DNA from: Bin34 sp963422415
Lineage (GTDB): Bacteria; Chloroflexota; Anaerolineae; Caldilineales; Caldilineaceae
DNA length: 64,000 nt
Assembly: GCA_963422415.1 (NCBI GenBank)
Contig: OY729430.1
Location: 3,408,256-3,472,255 of the forward strand
Direction of reading: 5' to 3'
Shown here: positions 1 through 9,040 of the stretch, in pieces
Layout of the letters: each line of letters starts with the position of its first letter
Position numbering within the stretch: the stretch's first letter is position 1
Made by a program: the position numbers and the translations under genes
The notes under the pieces: model-generated
Told to the model about the DNA's origin: nothing
What the model saw: the letters and a program-made list of their open reading frames with translations, nothing else
Database searches by the model: none

Positions 1-37
1 CGGTCGATTTGTGTACTACGCCGGCAGCGGACGCTGA
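1..37 (+). CDS. 3' end of an upstream gene, probably the partner sugar ABC permease
   Basis: Only the last eleven codons are inside the window: the frame reads GRFVYYAGSGR and then TGA at 35-37. A short aromatic/basic tail of this kind is usual at the C-terminus of MalF/UgpA-type permeases, and the next gene, a MalG/UgpE-type permease, starts four bases after this stop. The pairing is therefore an inference from context; the tail alone cannot prove the family. Confidence 0.4.
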   Translation, partial: GRFVYYAGSGR

Positions 38-40
38 GCC

Positions 41-937
41 ATGGCCGTAGAAGCGCAATTTCGCCCGTCCACCCGTCCGCGGGACGAATCCGTCATAGAC
101 CTCGTCAATCAGGTTCTGAAGTACCTGATCCTGATAACGCTGGCCGTCAGCTTCGTGATGCCCTTCTACTGGATGATGTCCTCGGCAGTCAAGGACGACA
201 ACCAGGTATACACCGTGCCCCCGGTCTGGTTTCCCAATCCCATCTTCGTGGAGAACTTTTGGAACGCGTGGACCTCCGAGACCTTCAACCTGTGGACCTA
301 CAACACCGTGGTCCGCTATGCTGTGCCGGTCACGATTGGCACGGTGCTCTCCTCCTCTCTGGTCGCCTACTCTTTTGCCCGTCTACAGTGGAAGGGTCGG
401 GATCTCCTGTTTGGCGTCGTGTTGGCCACCCTCATGATTCCCGACTGGGTTCGTCTGGTGCCGCTGTTCGTCATCTTCAAGAACCTGAATTGGATCAACA
501 CCTTCCTGCCCCTTGTGGTGCCTGCCTTCTTCGGGAACGCCTTTTTTATCTTCCTGTTGCGCCAGTTCTTCATGGCCTTGCCTACGGAGTTGTCGGACGC
601 AGCCCGCATTGACGGGGCCAACGAGCTGTCGATCATGTTCCGCATCATCCTGCCGCTGTCCCGACCCGCCTTGGCAGTGGTGGCCCTGTTCACGTTCATG
701 AACGCCTGGAACGACTATCTGGGGCCGCTGATCTACATGAACATCGAAAGCAAGTGGGTACTGACCTTGGGAGTGGGCCGCCTGCGCTCCGCGGTGGACG
801 AGATCGGTAACACCAAGCTGGCCTATCCCTATCTGATGGCCGTCAGCACCATTATCACGCTGCCAGTGTTTCTGGCCTTTTTCTTTGCCCAACGCAGCTT
901 CATCGAAGGCATCTCCCTGACTGGCCTGAAAGGCTAG
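41..937 (+). CDS. Carbohydrate ABC transporter permease (MalG/UgpE type)
   Basis: This 298-residue inner-membrane subunit would form half of the channel of a sugar importer. The first membrane helix lies at about residues 27-50 and about five more follow. The cytoplasmic loop that docks on the ATPase (EAA motif) is visible as DAARIDGANELSIMFRIILP near residues 188-207, which is diagnostic of the family. Length and topology fit the MalG/UgpE/ThuG group. The start codon follows the preceding stop by four bases, so the two are almost certainly co-transcribed. The binding protein and ATPase are not in the window. A sialidase gene follows directly, so a glycan-derived sugar is a reasonable substrate guess, but this is inference only. 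Confidence 0.93.
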   Translation: MAVEAQFRPSTRPRDESVIDLVNQVLKYLILITLAVSFVMPFYWMMSSAVKDDNQVYTVPPVWFPNPIFVENFWNAWTSETFNLWTYNTVVRYAVPVTIGTVLSSSLVAYSFARLQWKGRDLLFGVVLATLMIPDWVRLVPLFVIFKNLNWINTFLPLVVPAFFGNAFFIFLLRQFFMALPTELSDAARIDGANELSIMFRIILPLSRPALAVVALFTFMNAWNDYLGPLIYMNIESKWVLTLGVGRLRSAVDEIGNTKLAYPYLMAVSTIITLPVFLAFFFAQRSFIEGISLTGLKG

Positions 938-1070
938 TCTCTGCATACGGACAACAACTGCTCGCCAGAAAGAAACCGACCGGATTGCCTCGCCAGTCGT
1001 CAATCCCTTGCTGCGCTCTGCAGTCGGAACGTGCCTGATACAGCCCTCAAGTCCAACGGGAGCGGGTTTT

Positions 1071-2114
1071 ATGTTTGTGGAAAAAACGTTGTTTGTCAGC
1101 GGTGAAGGCGGCTACCACACCTACCGGATCCCGGCCTTGGCCGTGACGGCGGCAGGCCGGATACTGGCATTTGCCGAAGGGCGTCTGCATGGTTCCGGCG
1201 ACGCGGGTGAAATCGAACTGCTGCTGACCGTCAGCACGGACAATGGTCAAATTTGGTCTGCACCACGGGCCATTGTGACCGAGGCGGGCATGACCTGCGG
1301 CAACCCCTCTCCGGTCGTGGACAGGGAGACCGGCGCTGTCTGGCTTTGGTTCAGCAAGAACACCGCGAAAGGGGGCGAAAGCCTAATTGCTCAAGGCAAG
1401 GCGCCCCGCACCGTGTGGCTGACGTGCAGTCAGGACGAAGGAGACACTTGGCTTGAACCTGTGGATATGACATCCATCGTCAAGAAACCGGAGTGGACCT
1501 GGTACGCCACGGGCCCGGGACACGGGATTCAACTGCGCTCGGGCCGCTTGGTGGTTCCTTGCGATCACATGGTGGGCAAGGATCTGGATCGCGGCAAGGA
1601 TCCCTATCACTCCCACGTCATTGTCAGCGACGACCATGGCCGGTCGTGGGAAATCGGGGGCATCGTGCGGAAGGGCACCAACGAATGCACCGTGGCGGAG
1701 CTGCATCAAGGCGATGTCATGATCAACTGCCGCAACTATACAGGAGACAAACGCAGAGCGGTGGCTATCAGTCGAGACGAGGGCACCACCTTCGGAGAAT
1801 TTCGCTGGGACGAAAGCTTGGTTGAACCTGTCTGTCAGGCCAGCCTTGTCTCTTGGCCGCAGTCTCGGAATGCCTTGCTGTTCGCCAATCCGGCGAGCGC
1901 AGAGGATCGGATGAACATGACAGTCCGGCTCAGCCCGGACGAAGGCATTACATGGCCCATACAGAAGACTATCCACGCCGGACCTGCTGCCTATTCCGAC
2001 TTGGCCATTGCGCCCGACGGCACAGCTCTGTGCTTCTACGAGAAGGGGCGGACAAGTCCCTACGAATCACTGGCCTTGGCTCGCTTCAGCCCGGACTGGC
2101 TGCGTGCTGCCTGA
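1071..2114 (+). CDS. Exo-alpha-sialidase / BNR-repeat neuraminidase-like protein
   Basis: This 347-residue protein should be a six-bladed propeller that removes sialic acid from glycans. The N-terminal YRIPAL matches the F/Y-R-I-P motif holding the first catalytic arginine. At least five Asp boxes (S-x-D-x-G-x-T-W pattern) can be read: STDNGQIW, SQDEGDTW, SDDHGRSW, SRDEGTTF and SPDEGITW. The FAEGR segment near the start fits the family. I chose the ATG at 1071 because a GGAG stands just upstream and the frame upstream of it looks non-coding. There is no signal peptide, so the enzyme is probably cytoplasmic or released otherwise. It follows a sugar permease, suggesting use of sialylated glycans. 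The substrate could be another acidic sugar; the propeller class is more certain than the specificity. Confidence 0.88.
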   Translation: MFVEKTLFVSGEGGYHTYRIPALAVTAAGRILAFAEGRLHGSGDAGEIELLLTVSTDNGQIWSAPRAIVTEAGMTCGNPSPVVDRETGAVWLWFSKNTAKGGESLIAQGKAPRTVWLTCSQDEGDTWLEPVDMTSIVKKPEWTWYATGPGHGIQLRSGRLVVPCDHMVGKDLDRGKDPYHSHVIVSDDHGRSWEIGGIVRKGTNECTVAELHQGDVMINCRNYTGDKRRAVAISRDEGTTFGEFRWDESLVEPVCQASLVSWPQSRNALLFANPASAEDRMNMTVRLSPDEGITWPIQKTIHAGPAAYSDLAIAPDGTALCFYEKGRTSPYESLALARFSPDWLRAA

Positions 2115-2489
2115 TCGCAAACCGGCAGTGGGCAGCGATGACCGCGCCAAGGTCCTAGCGCGCCAGGAGGAGTCAGGTGTTGTGGTCCCCCGATCTGGCG
2201 GATGGCGTGTACCTGCCTTGCTGCAGGGGACTTGCACCAGTGGGCTACAGAGATCTTGCGTGGCGTTCGGCCCAGACGTGAAATGAAAATATGCGTGGGG
2301 CGGAAATCGCTGTCAGCCAAAACTGCGGCTGCAACGGACCGGCGATGCGCCCCACTATCCGCATTCAGGGTCGCCAAGTGTACAGGCGAGCCACGACAGA
2401 TACAGGCAAGGATCTAGGTAGACGATTGCCTTGCCTACAAGATCCAACGTCGATCTGCCCAGCCAGTCGCGCGGAGACCTCGGATCTGG
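2115..2489 (+). other. Gene-free stretch between sialidase and methyltransferase remnant
   Basis: I see no intact gene here. Reading frames are short and show no recognisable motif. It may contain earlier, more eroded parts of the methyltransferase whose tail is readable from about 2490 on, but I could not align any of it with confidence. Confidence 0.4.
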
Positions 2490-3157
2490 GTGTCTCTAGC
2501 GTTATGCCTCTCCCTGATCTGCGACTATGGAGACTACACAGACTTCAGTTTCTTCGAATCAATACCACCGGCTCACCGGCTGTCTACCACCAACGGCACC
2601 TTGGTCCGCCATGACCGGCCTGCGTTAGAACGGCGCTTGTTTCTCTTGGACTGCCGATTGCCCGAAGACCAGATCAAGAAGTGATATCCACTGCTGGATG
2701 CGTACCTCTAGGAAGGCAAAGCACATGGCATAGCGGATCGCTGCTTGTGTCGCCACAGATCACCTTGGTACATCCAGGAGCATAGGCCAGCGACTCCGTT
2801 CCTCTGCACCTACCTCGGTCGAAGCGATACCCAGCACGGGCGACCCTTCCGATTTATCTTGAACCATTCGCGGGCGACGGTATCCAATGTGTATCTGATG
2901 CTGTATCCCAAATTGCCTCTCGATGCGGCGCCAGGAGAATTTCCACAGTTGAAGCGCAGGATCTAGAACACTCTGAAAGCAATTCATCCACAGGGGATAT
3001 GCTGAGCGAGGGTCGAGTATACGGCGGAGGTCTGCACAAGCTGGAACCGAAAGAGCTAGGGAGAGTTCCGGCCACATCGCTCGCCGAGTTGCTGATGGAG
3101 CAGACATGGGCCCACGCGCAAAGGCAGCTGGTTCTGTTTGAGACGGCGCTGGTCTAG
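2490..3157 (+). pseudogene. C-terminal remnant of an Eco57I-type DNA methyltransferase (restriction-modification)
   Basis: Translated on the plus strand, this piece shows the hallmark tail of large Eco57I-class adenine methyltransferases. In one frame, read through stops, it gives RLFLLDCRLPEDQIKK, then YPLLDAYL, then EGKAHGIADR, CRHRSPWYIQE, PFLCTYLGR and PFRFILNHSR...NVYLMLYPK. After a frame change it ends GRVYGGGLHKLEPKEL. In the family these blocks occur in exactly this order and include the target-recognition end of the enzyme. In-frame TGA (after QIKK) and TAG (after DAYL and after LKRRI) codons plus one frameshift near 2985-2998 show it is dead. The N-terminal catalytic part is missing. 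Related N-terminal remnants lie at 62.0-63.1 kb and 56.8 kb. The function is established by family knowledge; the decay is seen directly. Confidence 0.82.
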
Positions 3158-3362
3158 CTCCGACTGCCGTCAAGGCTATCTTTGGATTTCGGTGGTGTCC
3201 TCAGACAGGAAGCGAGAGCTCACGGATCGGGCTGTACATGGGGCGGACGTCGTTTGCGCCGGCATTCATGGACATCCTGCACCCAGACTTCCTCAGACTT
3301 CCTGTGCCTTCGGATCCGCGGCGAGCTGAATGGTCTTGGCGAGACAGCAAGGCTACGCGCGC

Positions 3363-4850
3363 CTAGCGTCTGTCCGACCCGTTGGGGACAGGAGACTCGG
3401 TGGTGAGATAAAGGGCGTACAATCGCACGTCCTCGGGACGTATGCCGCCGAAACTCGCTTGCAGCCGAATACGTCCGCCCGGAACCGAAATGGCTTCTCC
3501 CGCCCGCCATCGGACACGCTGGCGCAGTCCCGAGATGTCCGGCCCCACACAATCCGCGGTGGCATAGCCCGGCAGGGGTCTCTGAAACTCGTCCAGGACG
3601 GCACAGGCAATGGAGGAGTGTTCCCCTAGACCGTCCACGTTCAGGTCCAAGTAGGCATCTTGGCCTTCCAGATCAATGGGCGCAGAGATGACGTGGGATT
3701 CATTGCGGTCCCGCATGCGCTGGTCCAGATATGGGGAGAAGGATCCCAGACGGTCCCGGGGCCAGACGGCTACCCGTATTCCATCGCTGGCCTGCTCGGG
3801 CCACGGCGCAAACCAGAAGAGGGTCTCCTCCCCGATGTTCGCGAAACCCTGACCTTGGATCAACGAGGGAAAATTGTCGCTAGTACGGGTGCTGGGCAGG
3901 ATCTCCCAGCCATCCTCCGCCGCGGACACGATAGGGTAGTCTGGCACCGGCTCCCGATAATGCAAGCCATCGTTGGTCACGGCCAAACCCAGATGCATGA
4001 CCACCAGCCGTCGGTCATTGGAGTAGTGGCCATCCCACATGCCATAGAAGCCCAGAGTCACGGCCTGCCGATTCCACAGGGCGGCTCCCAGGTGGATCTG
4101 CTTGCCTGCCGTGCTCTGCCAAGGGGCATACCCCTGATTCCCTTGCACTCGTTGCATGCTCAGGATGGAGGCGGTGCTCCAGTTTTCGAAGTCATGGGAG
4201 GTATAGGTCACCAGATTGCGCAATCGCCGGACATGGTTGCCGCCTTGTCCGGTAAGGAAATAGCAATTGTTGAAGCGCATTCCACCCGCCATCTCCAACC
4301 AGTAACCAACCGGGTTGCGGGGCGAGGAAGTCCAAGTCAGGCCATCCGGACTGTAGGCCACGGCAAAGCGGGACCGGAATTCCCGCGTTTGATAGGCCAT
4401 CTTGAATCGCCGTTGCGGGTCCGTGTCCTCTGGATCATGAAAGACCACGCAGGATTGCACGTGATGCGAGCCCTGATTCAGATCCACCAGATTGTTGCGG
4501 GTGTTGCCGTTGTAATTCACCAGCCCCAGTTCCGGTTTGTCCCAGTGGTATCCGTCCTTGCTGGTGGCAAGACACACCCGGGTGAACCATGCATCTGCAT
4601 GATCCTGCCCTAGGTACCACATATACAGTTCATTCCCCACCTGATGAGTCGAACCATAGTAGATGGCCCGGAGAGAATCCGGCGCACCGGGTGGCCCCGG
4701 TTCCAGAACGCGGTGGGTGGCGCCACAGGGGGCCGTATGCCCATGCAGCGTCAATTCCACTCCGTTCTGGTAGGGCAAGGCATGATCGTCAAAGGGAAAC
4801 AGCGTCAGTTCTGGGTAGCTGATCGCCGGTCCGCCACTCTCAATCTGCAT
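3363..4850 (-). CDS. Glycosidase-like five-bladed propeller protein (GH32/GH43-like), uncharacterised
   Basis: This 495-residue protein has repeated segments of the form seen in GH32/43/68-type beta-propellers: SKDGYHWDKPELG, SPDGLTWTS, TSHDFENWS and TNDGLHYREPVPDY, each an S/T-x-D-G-x-x-W/Y blade motif. Residues after about 380 form a beta-sandwich-like tail (DAYLDLNVDGLG and following). There is no signal peptide. Close family members are annotated only as hypothetical or glycosidase-related, so the substrate is unknown. It starts 49 bases downstream of the aldehyde dehydrogenase stop on the same strand, probably one transcript, which hints at oxidation of a released sugar or sugar alcohol. 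Catalytic acids cannot be assigned from sequence alone. Confidence 0.7.
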   Translation of the reverse strand: MQIESGGPAISYPELTLFPFDDHALPYQNGVELTLHGHTAPCGATHRVLEPGPPGAPDSLRAIYYGSTHQVGNELYMWYLGQDHADAWFTRVCLATSKDGYHWDKPELGLVNYNGNTRNNLVDLNQGSHHVQSCVVFHDPEDTDPQRRFKMAYQTREFRSRFAVAYSPDGLTWTSSPRNPVGYWLEMAGGMRFNNCYFLTGQGGNHVRRLRNLVTYTSHDFENWSTASILSMQRVQGNQGYAPWQSTAGKQIHLGAALWNRQAVTLGFYGMWDGHYSNDRRLVVMHLGLAVTNDGLHYREPVPDYPIVSAAEDGWEILPSTRTSDNFPSLIQGQGFANIGEETLFWFAPWPEQASDGIRVAVWPRDRLGSFSPYLDQRMRDRNESHVISAPIDLEGQDAYLDLNVDGLGEHSSIACAVLDEFQRPLPGYATADCVGPDISGLRQRVRWRAGEAISVPGGRIRLQASFGGIRPEDVRLYALYLTTESPVPNGSDRR

Positions 4851-4899
4851 GGTTCGCTCTCTTGTTGTGATGCCAATGAAAAATCCACGCGGTCACGGA

Positions 4900-6312
4900 C
4901 TACAGATGCATGACCACCATCTTGGTCTCCGTCATTTCCTCGATCGCGTATTTGGGCCCTTCCTTGCCAAAGCCGCTGTCCTTGAGGCCACCGTACGGCA
5001 TCAGGTCCACGCGCCACTGGGTTCCCCAGTTGATGTGGATATTGCCAGATTCCACGTGCTGTACGTACTGCATTGCCGCATCCAGATCCTGGGTGAAGAT
5101 GGAGGCGCTCAGGCCGTAGTGGGTATCGTTGGCGATGGCAATCGCCTCCTCCACGTTTTCCACCTTGGTCAGGCCCAGCGTGGGGCCAAAGACCTCCTCG
5201 CAAGACACCTTCATGTCCGCGCGGACGTCGGACAGCAGTGTGGCCTGGTAGGCTTGACCCTCCAGTTCGCCTCCGGCCAGCACCTTGGCTCCACCCGCCT
5301 GCGCTTCCTGCACCCATGCCTGCACCCGGTGGGCGTCACTTTGCCGAATCATGGGGCCCATGTGAGTATCGGCATCCAGCGGATTGCCCGTGTTGATGCG
5401 GGTGACGGCAGGCACAAGGGCGTCAATCACGTCACCATAGACCGATTGCTCCACCAACACCCGTTGAGCCGAAATGCAGACTTGGCCCGCATTGCTGAAC
5501 GCGGTGGCCGGCAGGCGTTCCGCCACCTTGTCCAGATCGGCGTCAGGCAGGATGACCACCGGTGCATTGGAGCCCAGTTCCATCGTGACCTTCTTGAGAC
5601 CCGCCTGTTGACAGATGCGTGCGCCGATGTCACGACTCCCTGTAAAGGAGATTTTGCGAATGCGCGGATCCGAGACCAGCACATCGCCCACGATCGAACC
5701 GCGTCCCGTGATGCACTGCACCGCTTCGGCCGGCGTTCCGGCTTCCAACAGCAGTTCCACCAGCTTGAGCGCTACCAGGGGAGTGTCCGAGGCGGGCTTG
5801 AGTACCGCCGCGTTGCCGGCCGCCAGAGCCGGCCCCACCTTGTGACACACTAGATGCAACGGGAAATTGAAGGGAGAAATGCAAGCCACCACGCCGCAAG
5901 GCACGCGGACCGTAAAACCAAACTTGCCTGCCACTCCCGGCCCCCCGTCCACTGGAATGACCTCGCCGTACAGACGCTTCGCCTCTTCGGCGGACAGATA
6001 CATGATTTCGGCTGCCCGTTCCGCCTCAACGGTGGCCTCGCCAATAATCTTGCCTTCTTCCAACGTGATGGTCTCGGCCAGCTCCTGGCTGTGCTCCATG
6101 ACCAAGTCCGCGGCCCGATGCAGGATCTGGTACCGTTCAAAACCGGAGAGACTCCGCATCACCGCGGCGCCGCGTTGCGCGCTGGTGAGGGCCGCATCAA
6201 TGTCCGCCGCGGTCGCCATGGGAACCGTATCCACGACCGACCCATCAAAAGGGTTGAGGACATCCATGGTGTCACGGCCGGGGACCCACTGTCCGCCAAT
6301 ATACATATCCAT
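4900..6312 (-). CDS. NAD(P)-dependent aldehyde dehydrogenase
   Basis: This 470-residue cytosolic enzyme oxidises an aldehyde to its acid. The general-base glutamate lies in MELGSNAPVV and the catalytic cysteine in NAGQVCISAQRV. The nucleotide-binding FTGSRDIG and the front-end PFNFPLHLVCHK are typical of the superfamily. I start at the ATG at 6312 (MDMYIGGQWV) because AAGGA stands eight bases upstream and the family usually begins with such a strand; an in-frame ATG 35 codons earlier adds only unrelated sequence. The VTMELGSNAPVVI form and overall layout resemble the lactaldehyde/glyceraldehyde-3-phosphate-type and phosphonoacetaldehyde-type groups, but substrate cannot be named. It lies between pheS and the propeller protein on the same strand. 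Confidence 0.93.
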   Translation of the reverse strand: MDMYIGGQWVPGRDTMDVLNPFDGSVVDTVPMATAADIDAALTSAQRGAAVMRSLSGFERYQILHRAADLVMEHSQELAETITLEEGKIIGEATVEAERAAEIMYLSAEEAKRLYGEVIPVDGGPGVAGKFGFTVRVPCGVVACISPFNFPLHLVCHKVGPALAAGNAAVLKPASDTPLVALKLVELLLEAGTPAEAVQCITGRGSIVGDVLVSDPRIRKISFTGSRDIGARICQQAGLKKVTMELGSNAPVVILPDADLDKVAERLPATAFSNAGQVCISAQRVLVEQSVYGDVIDALVPAVTRINTGNPLDADTHMGPMIRQSDAHRVQAWVQEAQAGGAKVLAGGELEGQAYQATLLSDVRADMKVSCEEVFGPTLGLTKVENVEEAIAIANDTHYGLSASIFTQDLDAAMQYVQHVESGNIHINWGTQWRVDLMPYGGLKDSGFGKEGPKYAIEEMTETKMVVMHL

Positions 6313-6465
6313 AGAGTGTTCCTTTTGCGCTCCGCGCGCAGTGTCCGAATCCAGTGCCGTCGCAATTCCTGCCACTGCGGGCCCCGGCGCAAGCGCCTCG
6401 GGATCGCAATGGTCCAACTCCGAGTCTGTGGCTGGGACCTCCCCAGTCCGCCGACCCGACAGAGG

Positions 6466-7509
6466 CTAGTTCATTTGCGCCAGAAAGCGCATGTCATTGG
6501 CATAGAAGAGGCGGATGTCCCGGATGCCGTACTTCAGCATGGCCACGCGTTCCGGCCCCATGCCAAAGGCAAATCCGGACCACTCTCGGGAGTCATATCC
6601 GCCATTCTCCAGCACCTTGGGATGTACCATGCCGGCCCCCATAATCTCCAGCCAGCCGGTGTGCTTGCAGATGCGGCAGCCTTCTCGTTGGCAGAGAATG
6701 CAATCCACGTCTACTTCCACGCTCGGTTCCGTGAAAGGAAAGTAGCTCTTGCGAAAGCGCACGCTGCGGCCCGTGCCATACATTCGGTCCGCGAACAACT
6801 GCACCGAGCCCTTGAGGTCGCTCATGCTAATGCGCCGCCCGACTGCTAGGCCTTCCACCTGATAGAACTGGGCTTCGGAGCGAGCCGTCACATCCTCATG
6901 CCGATACACCTTGCCCGGCAGGATGATACGAATGGGATTCGGCGCATATTCCCGCATGGCATGAATCTGGCCCGGGCTGGTGTGGGTGCGCAGGATAATC
7001 CCCGGCGTGGTGGTGTGGAAGGTATCCCACATGTCGCGCGCCGGATGCCCGGGTGGCATGTTGAGCAGCTCGAAGTTGTACTCGTCGCTCTCCACCTCGC
7101 GCCCCTCGTAGATGGAGTATCCCATGTCCCCGAAAATACGGAAAATATCTCGCAAGACCACTGTCGTAGGATGCAGTTTGCCCAGTGTCTGAGGGCGTCC
7201 GGGCAAGGTGACGTCAATGCCTTCAGCCGAAAGTTCCTGAGCCAGAGCCCGCTGGGCCAGCTGCTCGCGGCACTGGCCGTACAGCTGTTCCAGCGCCGAC
7301 TTGACGTCGTTCCCGGTCCGGCCTGCGGCGGGCCGTTCCGCCCGCGTCAGAGTCCCAACGCGCCGCAGCATCTGCGTCAGGCGCCCCTTTCGGCCCAGAA
7401 AATGGATGTGCCAGTCTTGCAATCCGCTCTCGTCCTGCACTTCCTGAAGGGCGGCGGCGGCGGCGCGTTGCATCTCCTGCAAATCCGAGAGTAGTTCGCT
7501 GACAGACAT
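6466..7509 (-). CDS. pheS: Phenylalanine--tRNA ligase alpha subunit
   Basis: PheS charges tRNA-Phe as an alpha2-beta2 enzyme. At 347 residues it has normal length. An N-terminal coiled coil (about 1-90) is followed by the class II core: motif 1 near GKLHPTTVVLRDIFRIFGDM (110-129), motif 2 near GKVYRHEDVTARSEAQFYQVEG (200-220), the phenylalanine pocket FPFTEPSVEVDV (257-268) and motif 3 GFAFGMGPERVAML (312-325). An insert with CILCQREGCRICKHTGW (270-286) places four cysteines, as in many bacterial PheS with a probable metal knuckle. pheT is not adjacent: the next genes downstream on the strand are an aldehyde dehydrogenase and a propeller protein, so the usual pheST operon is broken here. Confidence 0.97.
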   Translation of the reverse strand: MSVSELLSDLQEMQRAAAAALQEVQDESGLQDWHIHFLGRKGRLTQMLRRVGTLTRAERPAAGRTGNDVKSALEQLYGQCREQLAQRALAQELSAEGIDVTLPGRPQTLGKLHPTTVVLRDIFRIFGDMGYSIYEGREVESDEYNFELLNMPPGHPARDMWDTFHTTTPGIILRTHTSPGQIHAMREYAPNPIRIILPGKVYRHEDVTARSEAQFYQVEGLAVGRRISMSDLKGSVQLFADRMYGTGRSVRFRKSYFPFTEPSVEVDVDCILCQREGCRICKHTGWLEIMGAGMVHPKVLENGGYDSREWSGFAFGMGPERVAMLKYGIRDIRLFYANDMRFLAQMN

Positions 7510-7544
7510 GGAATGCCATGGGAATCAAGGGACAGGGCCAAGCC

Positions 7545-7553
7545 AGTATAGCA
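7545..7553 (-). promoter_or_regulatory. Predicted extended -10 promoter of pheS
   Basis: On the minus strand the sequence reads TGCTATACT, an extended -10 element (TG-n-TATACT), about 35 bases before the pheS start codon. No good -35 box stands 17 bases upstream, which is typical for extended -10 promoters. Transcription would begin around 7538. The prediction is from consensus only. Confidence 0.5.
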
Positions 7554-7589
7554 AAGGGAAAGGTCTCGTGGGGTCTGTGCCAACCTGCT

Positions 7590-7619
7590 CCCCATGGACC
7601 ACGGCCTTGGACCATGGGG
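7590..7619. repeat. Inverted repeat between pheS and the MacB-type permease
   Basis: The arms CCCCATGG (7590-7597) and CCATGGGG (7612-7619) are perfectly complementary and flank a 14-base centre. It lies downstream of the permease stop (7699 on the minus strand) and upstream of the pheS promoter. It could act as a weak terminator, but no T-run follows on either strand, so a protein-binding or processing role is equally possible. Confidence 0.4.
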
Positions 7620-7698
7620 GCCGCCATGACCCGGGCAGGAATGTGCCGACCGGTCTCCAGGGATTGAGAGGGACAGGCAAAAACGTTGCCCATCCGCT

Positions 7699-8943
7699 CT
7701 ATTCCGTCCGCAACGCCTCAATGGGACTCAGACGGCTGGCCCTTACGGCGGGCCAGAATCCGAAGACGATGCCCGTGCTCATACAGAAGAGGCAGACCCA
7801 TATGACAGTCGCTGGCTGCAGGCCCAAGTCAAAGGCCGTCAGTTGATTGTTGGCCAAGATAGTGGTCATCCCTCCCAGTACGATGCCCACAAGCCCTCCC
7901 ACCAGAGACAGAGAGACAGCCTCCACCAGAAACTGCTGCAGAATGTCACGCCGCCGTGCCCCGATGGCTTTCCGCAGTCCGATTTCCTGAGTGCGTTCCG
8001 CCACGCTGACCAACATGATGTTCATGATGCCGATGGACCCCACCAACAAACTGACGAAGGAGATAGACCCCAGAAAGATGGTCACCACCCGCGTGATGCC
8101 ACCAAAGACCCCGATGAAGTCCGTCTGGCTGATCACGGCAAAATCATCTTCCTCGAAGTAGCCGATGCGGTGTCGTTTGCGCAGCAGCTCCTCGATATCG
8201 ACCTGAGCTTGGGCCATCCGGTCCTCATGCACCACGGAAGCCAGAATCTGGGACACCCTATAGTCTCCACTCACCGTCTTCCAACCCAGTATGCGCTCTT
8301 GGGCCGTGGTAAAGGGCATGAACACGCTGTTGTCCCGGTTGCCGTACTGGCTGACACCAATCTCTGCCATGACACCCACCACTGTGAACACTACGCCGTC
8401 AATACGCACGGTGGTGCCAATCGGGTTCTCGCTGGGCTCGTAGAGCTTTTGAAACGGTTCTTGCCCCAGCAGGACCACGCGGGAGGCCGCGTCCATGTCG
8501 CCTTGACTGATGAAACTGCCCTGTTCCGCGAACCACCCGCGCAGAGGCCCGTGTTCCGGGGCTATGCCCAGCAGATCCACATCCAGATACTCGTCGCCGC
8601 GTATAATCTTCGTGCGGGCCGTTACTTCGGGAGACACGATAACCACGTCCGGCACACTCAGGGGATTTCCCAAGGCTCTGGCATCACTGAGCGTCAGTTC
8701 CCCGAATTCCGGTTCGGCAAAGGGATCCTGACGCTGATCCAACTGGCCTGGCACCACGAACAGCACATTCACGCCGACGCCCGAGAACAGATCGTAGATG
8801 TATCGTTCTATCCCCTGACCGGCCGAAATCAGAATCACCGCCGTCGAGATACCGATGATGATGCCCAGCATGGTCAGGAAACTGCGCATCTTGTTGACAG
8901 CCAGCGCTCTTAGAGCTATACGAAAACCTTCCGTGCTGCGCAT
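7699..8943 (-). CDS. ABC transporter permease, MacB/FtsX family
   Basis: This 414-residue protein has the MacB layout: one N-terminal helix (about 18-42, in KMRSFLTMLGIIIGISTAVI), a large extracytoplasmic MacB_PCD domain (about 45-275) and three C-terminal helices forming the FtsX domain (about 285-400). AERTQEIGLRKAIGARRRDI is the classic cytoplasmic loop of the FtsX domain. Such proteins do not translocate through a channel but work as mechanotransducers, for macrolide or lipoprotein/peptide export. The cognate ATPase, normally adjacent, is not seen on either side here. It lies about 100 bases downstream of the sugar transferase on the same strand. Confidence 0.92.
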   Translation of the reverse strand: MRSTEGFRIALRALAVNKMRSFLTMLGIIIGISTAVILISAGQGIERYIYDLFSGVGVNVLFVVPGQLDQRQDPFAEPEFGELTLSDARALGNPLSVPDVVIVSPEVTARTKIIRGDEYLDVDLLGIAPEHGPLRGWFAEQGSFISQGDMDAASRVVLLGQEPFQKLYEPSENPIGTTVRIDGVVFTVVGVMAEIGVSQYGNRDNSVFMPFTTAQERILGWKTVSGDYRVSQILASVVHEDRMAQAQVDIEELLRKRHRIGYFEEDDFAVISQTDFIGVFGGITRVVTIFLGSISFVSLLVGSIGIMNIMLVSVAERTQEIGLRKAIGARRRDILQQFLVEAVSLSLVGGLVGIVLGGMTTILANNQLTAFDLGLQPATVIWVCLFCMSTGIVFGFWPAVRASRLSPIEALRTE

Positions 8944-9040
8944 AGGTCATTCCCCGTTTTGTGGCAGCCAAGCCACCGGACATGGCAAATAAATAGTACA
9001 CTATCGCCCAAGATTGTTCGGTCCCGGGGCGGGGAGCGTC

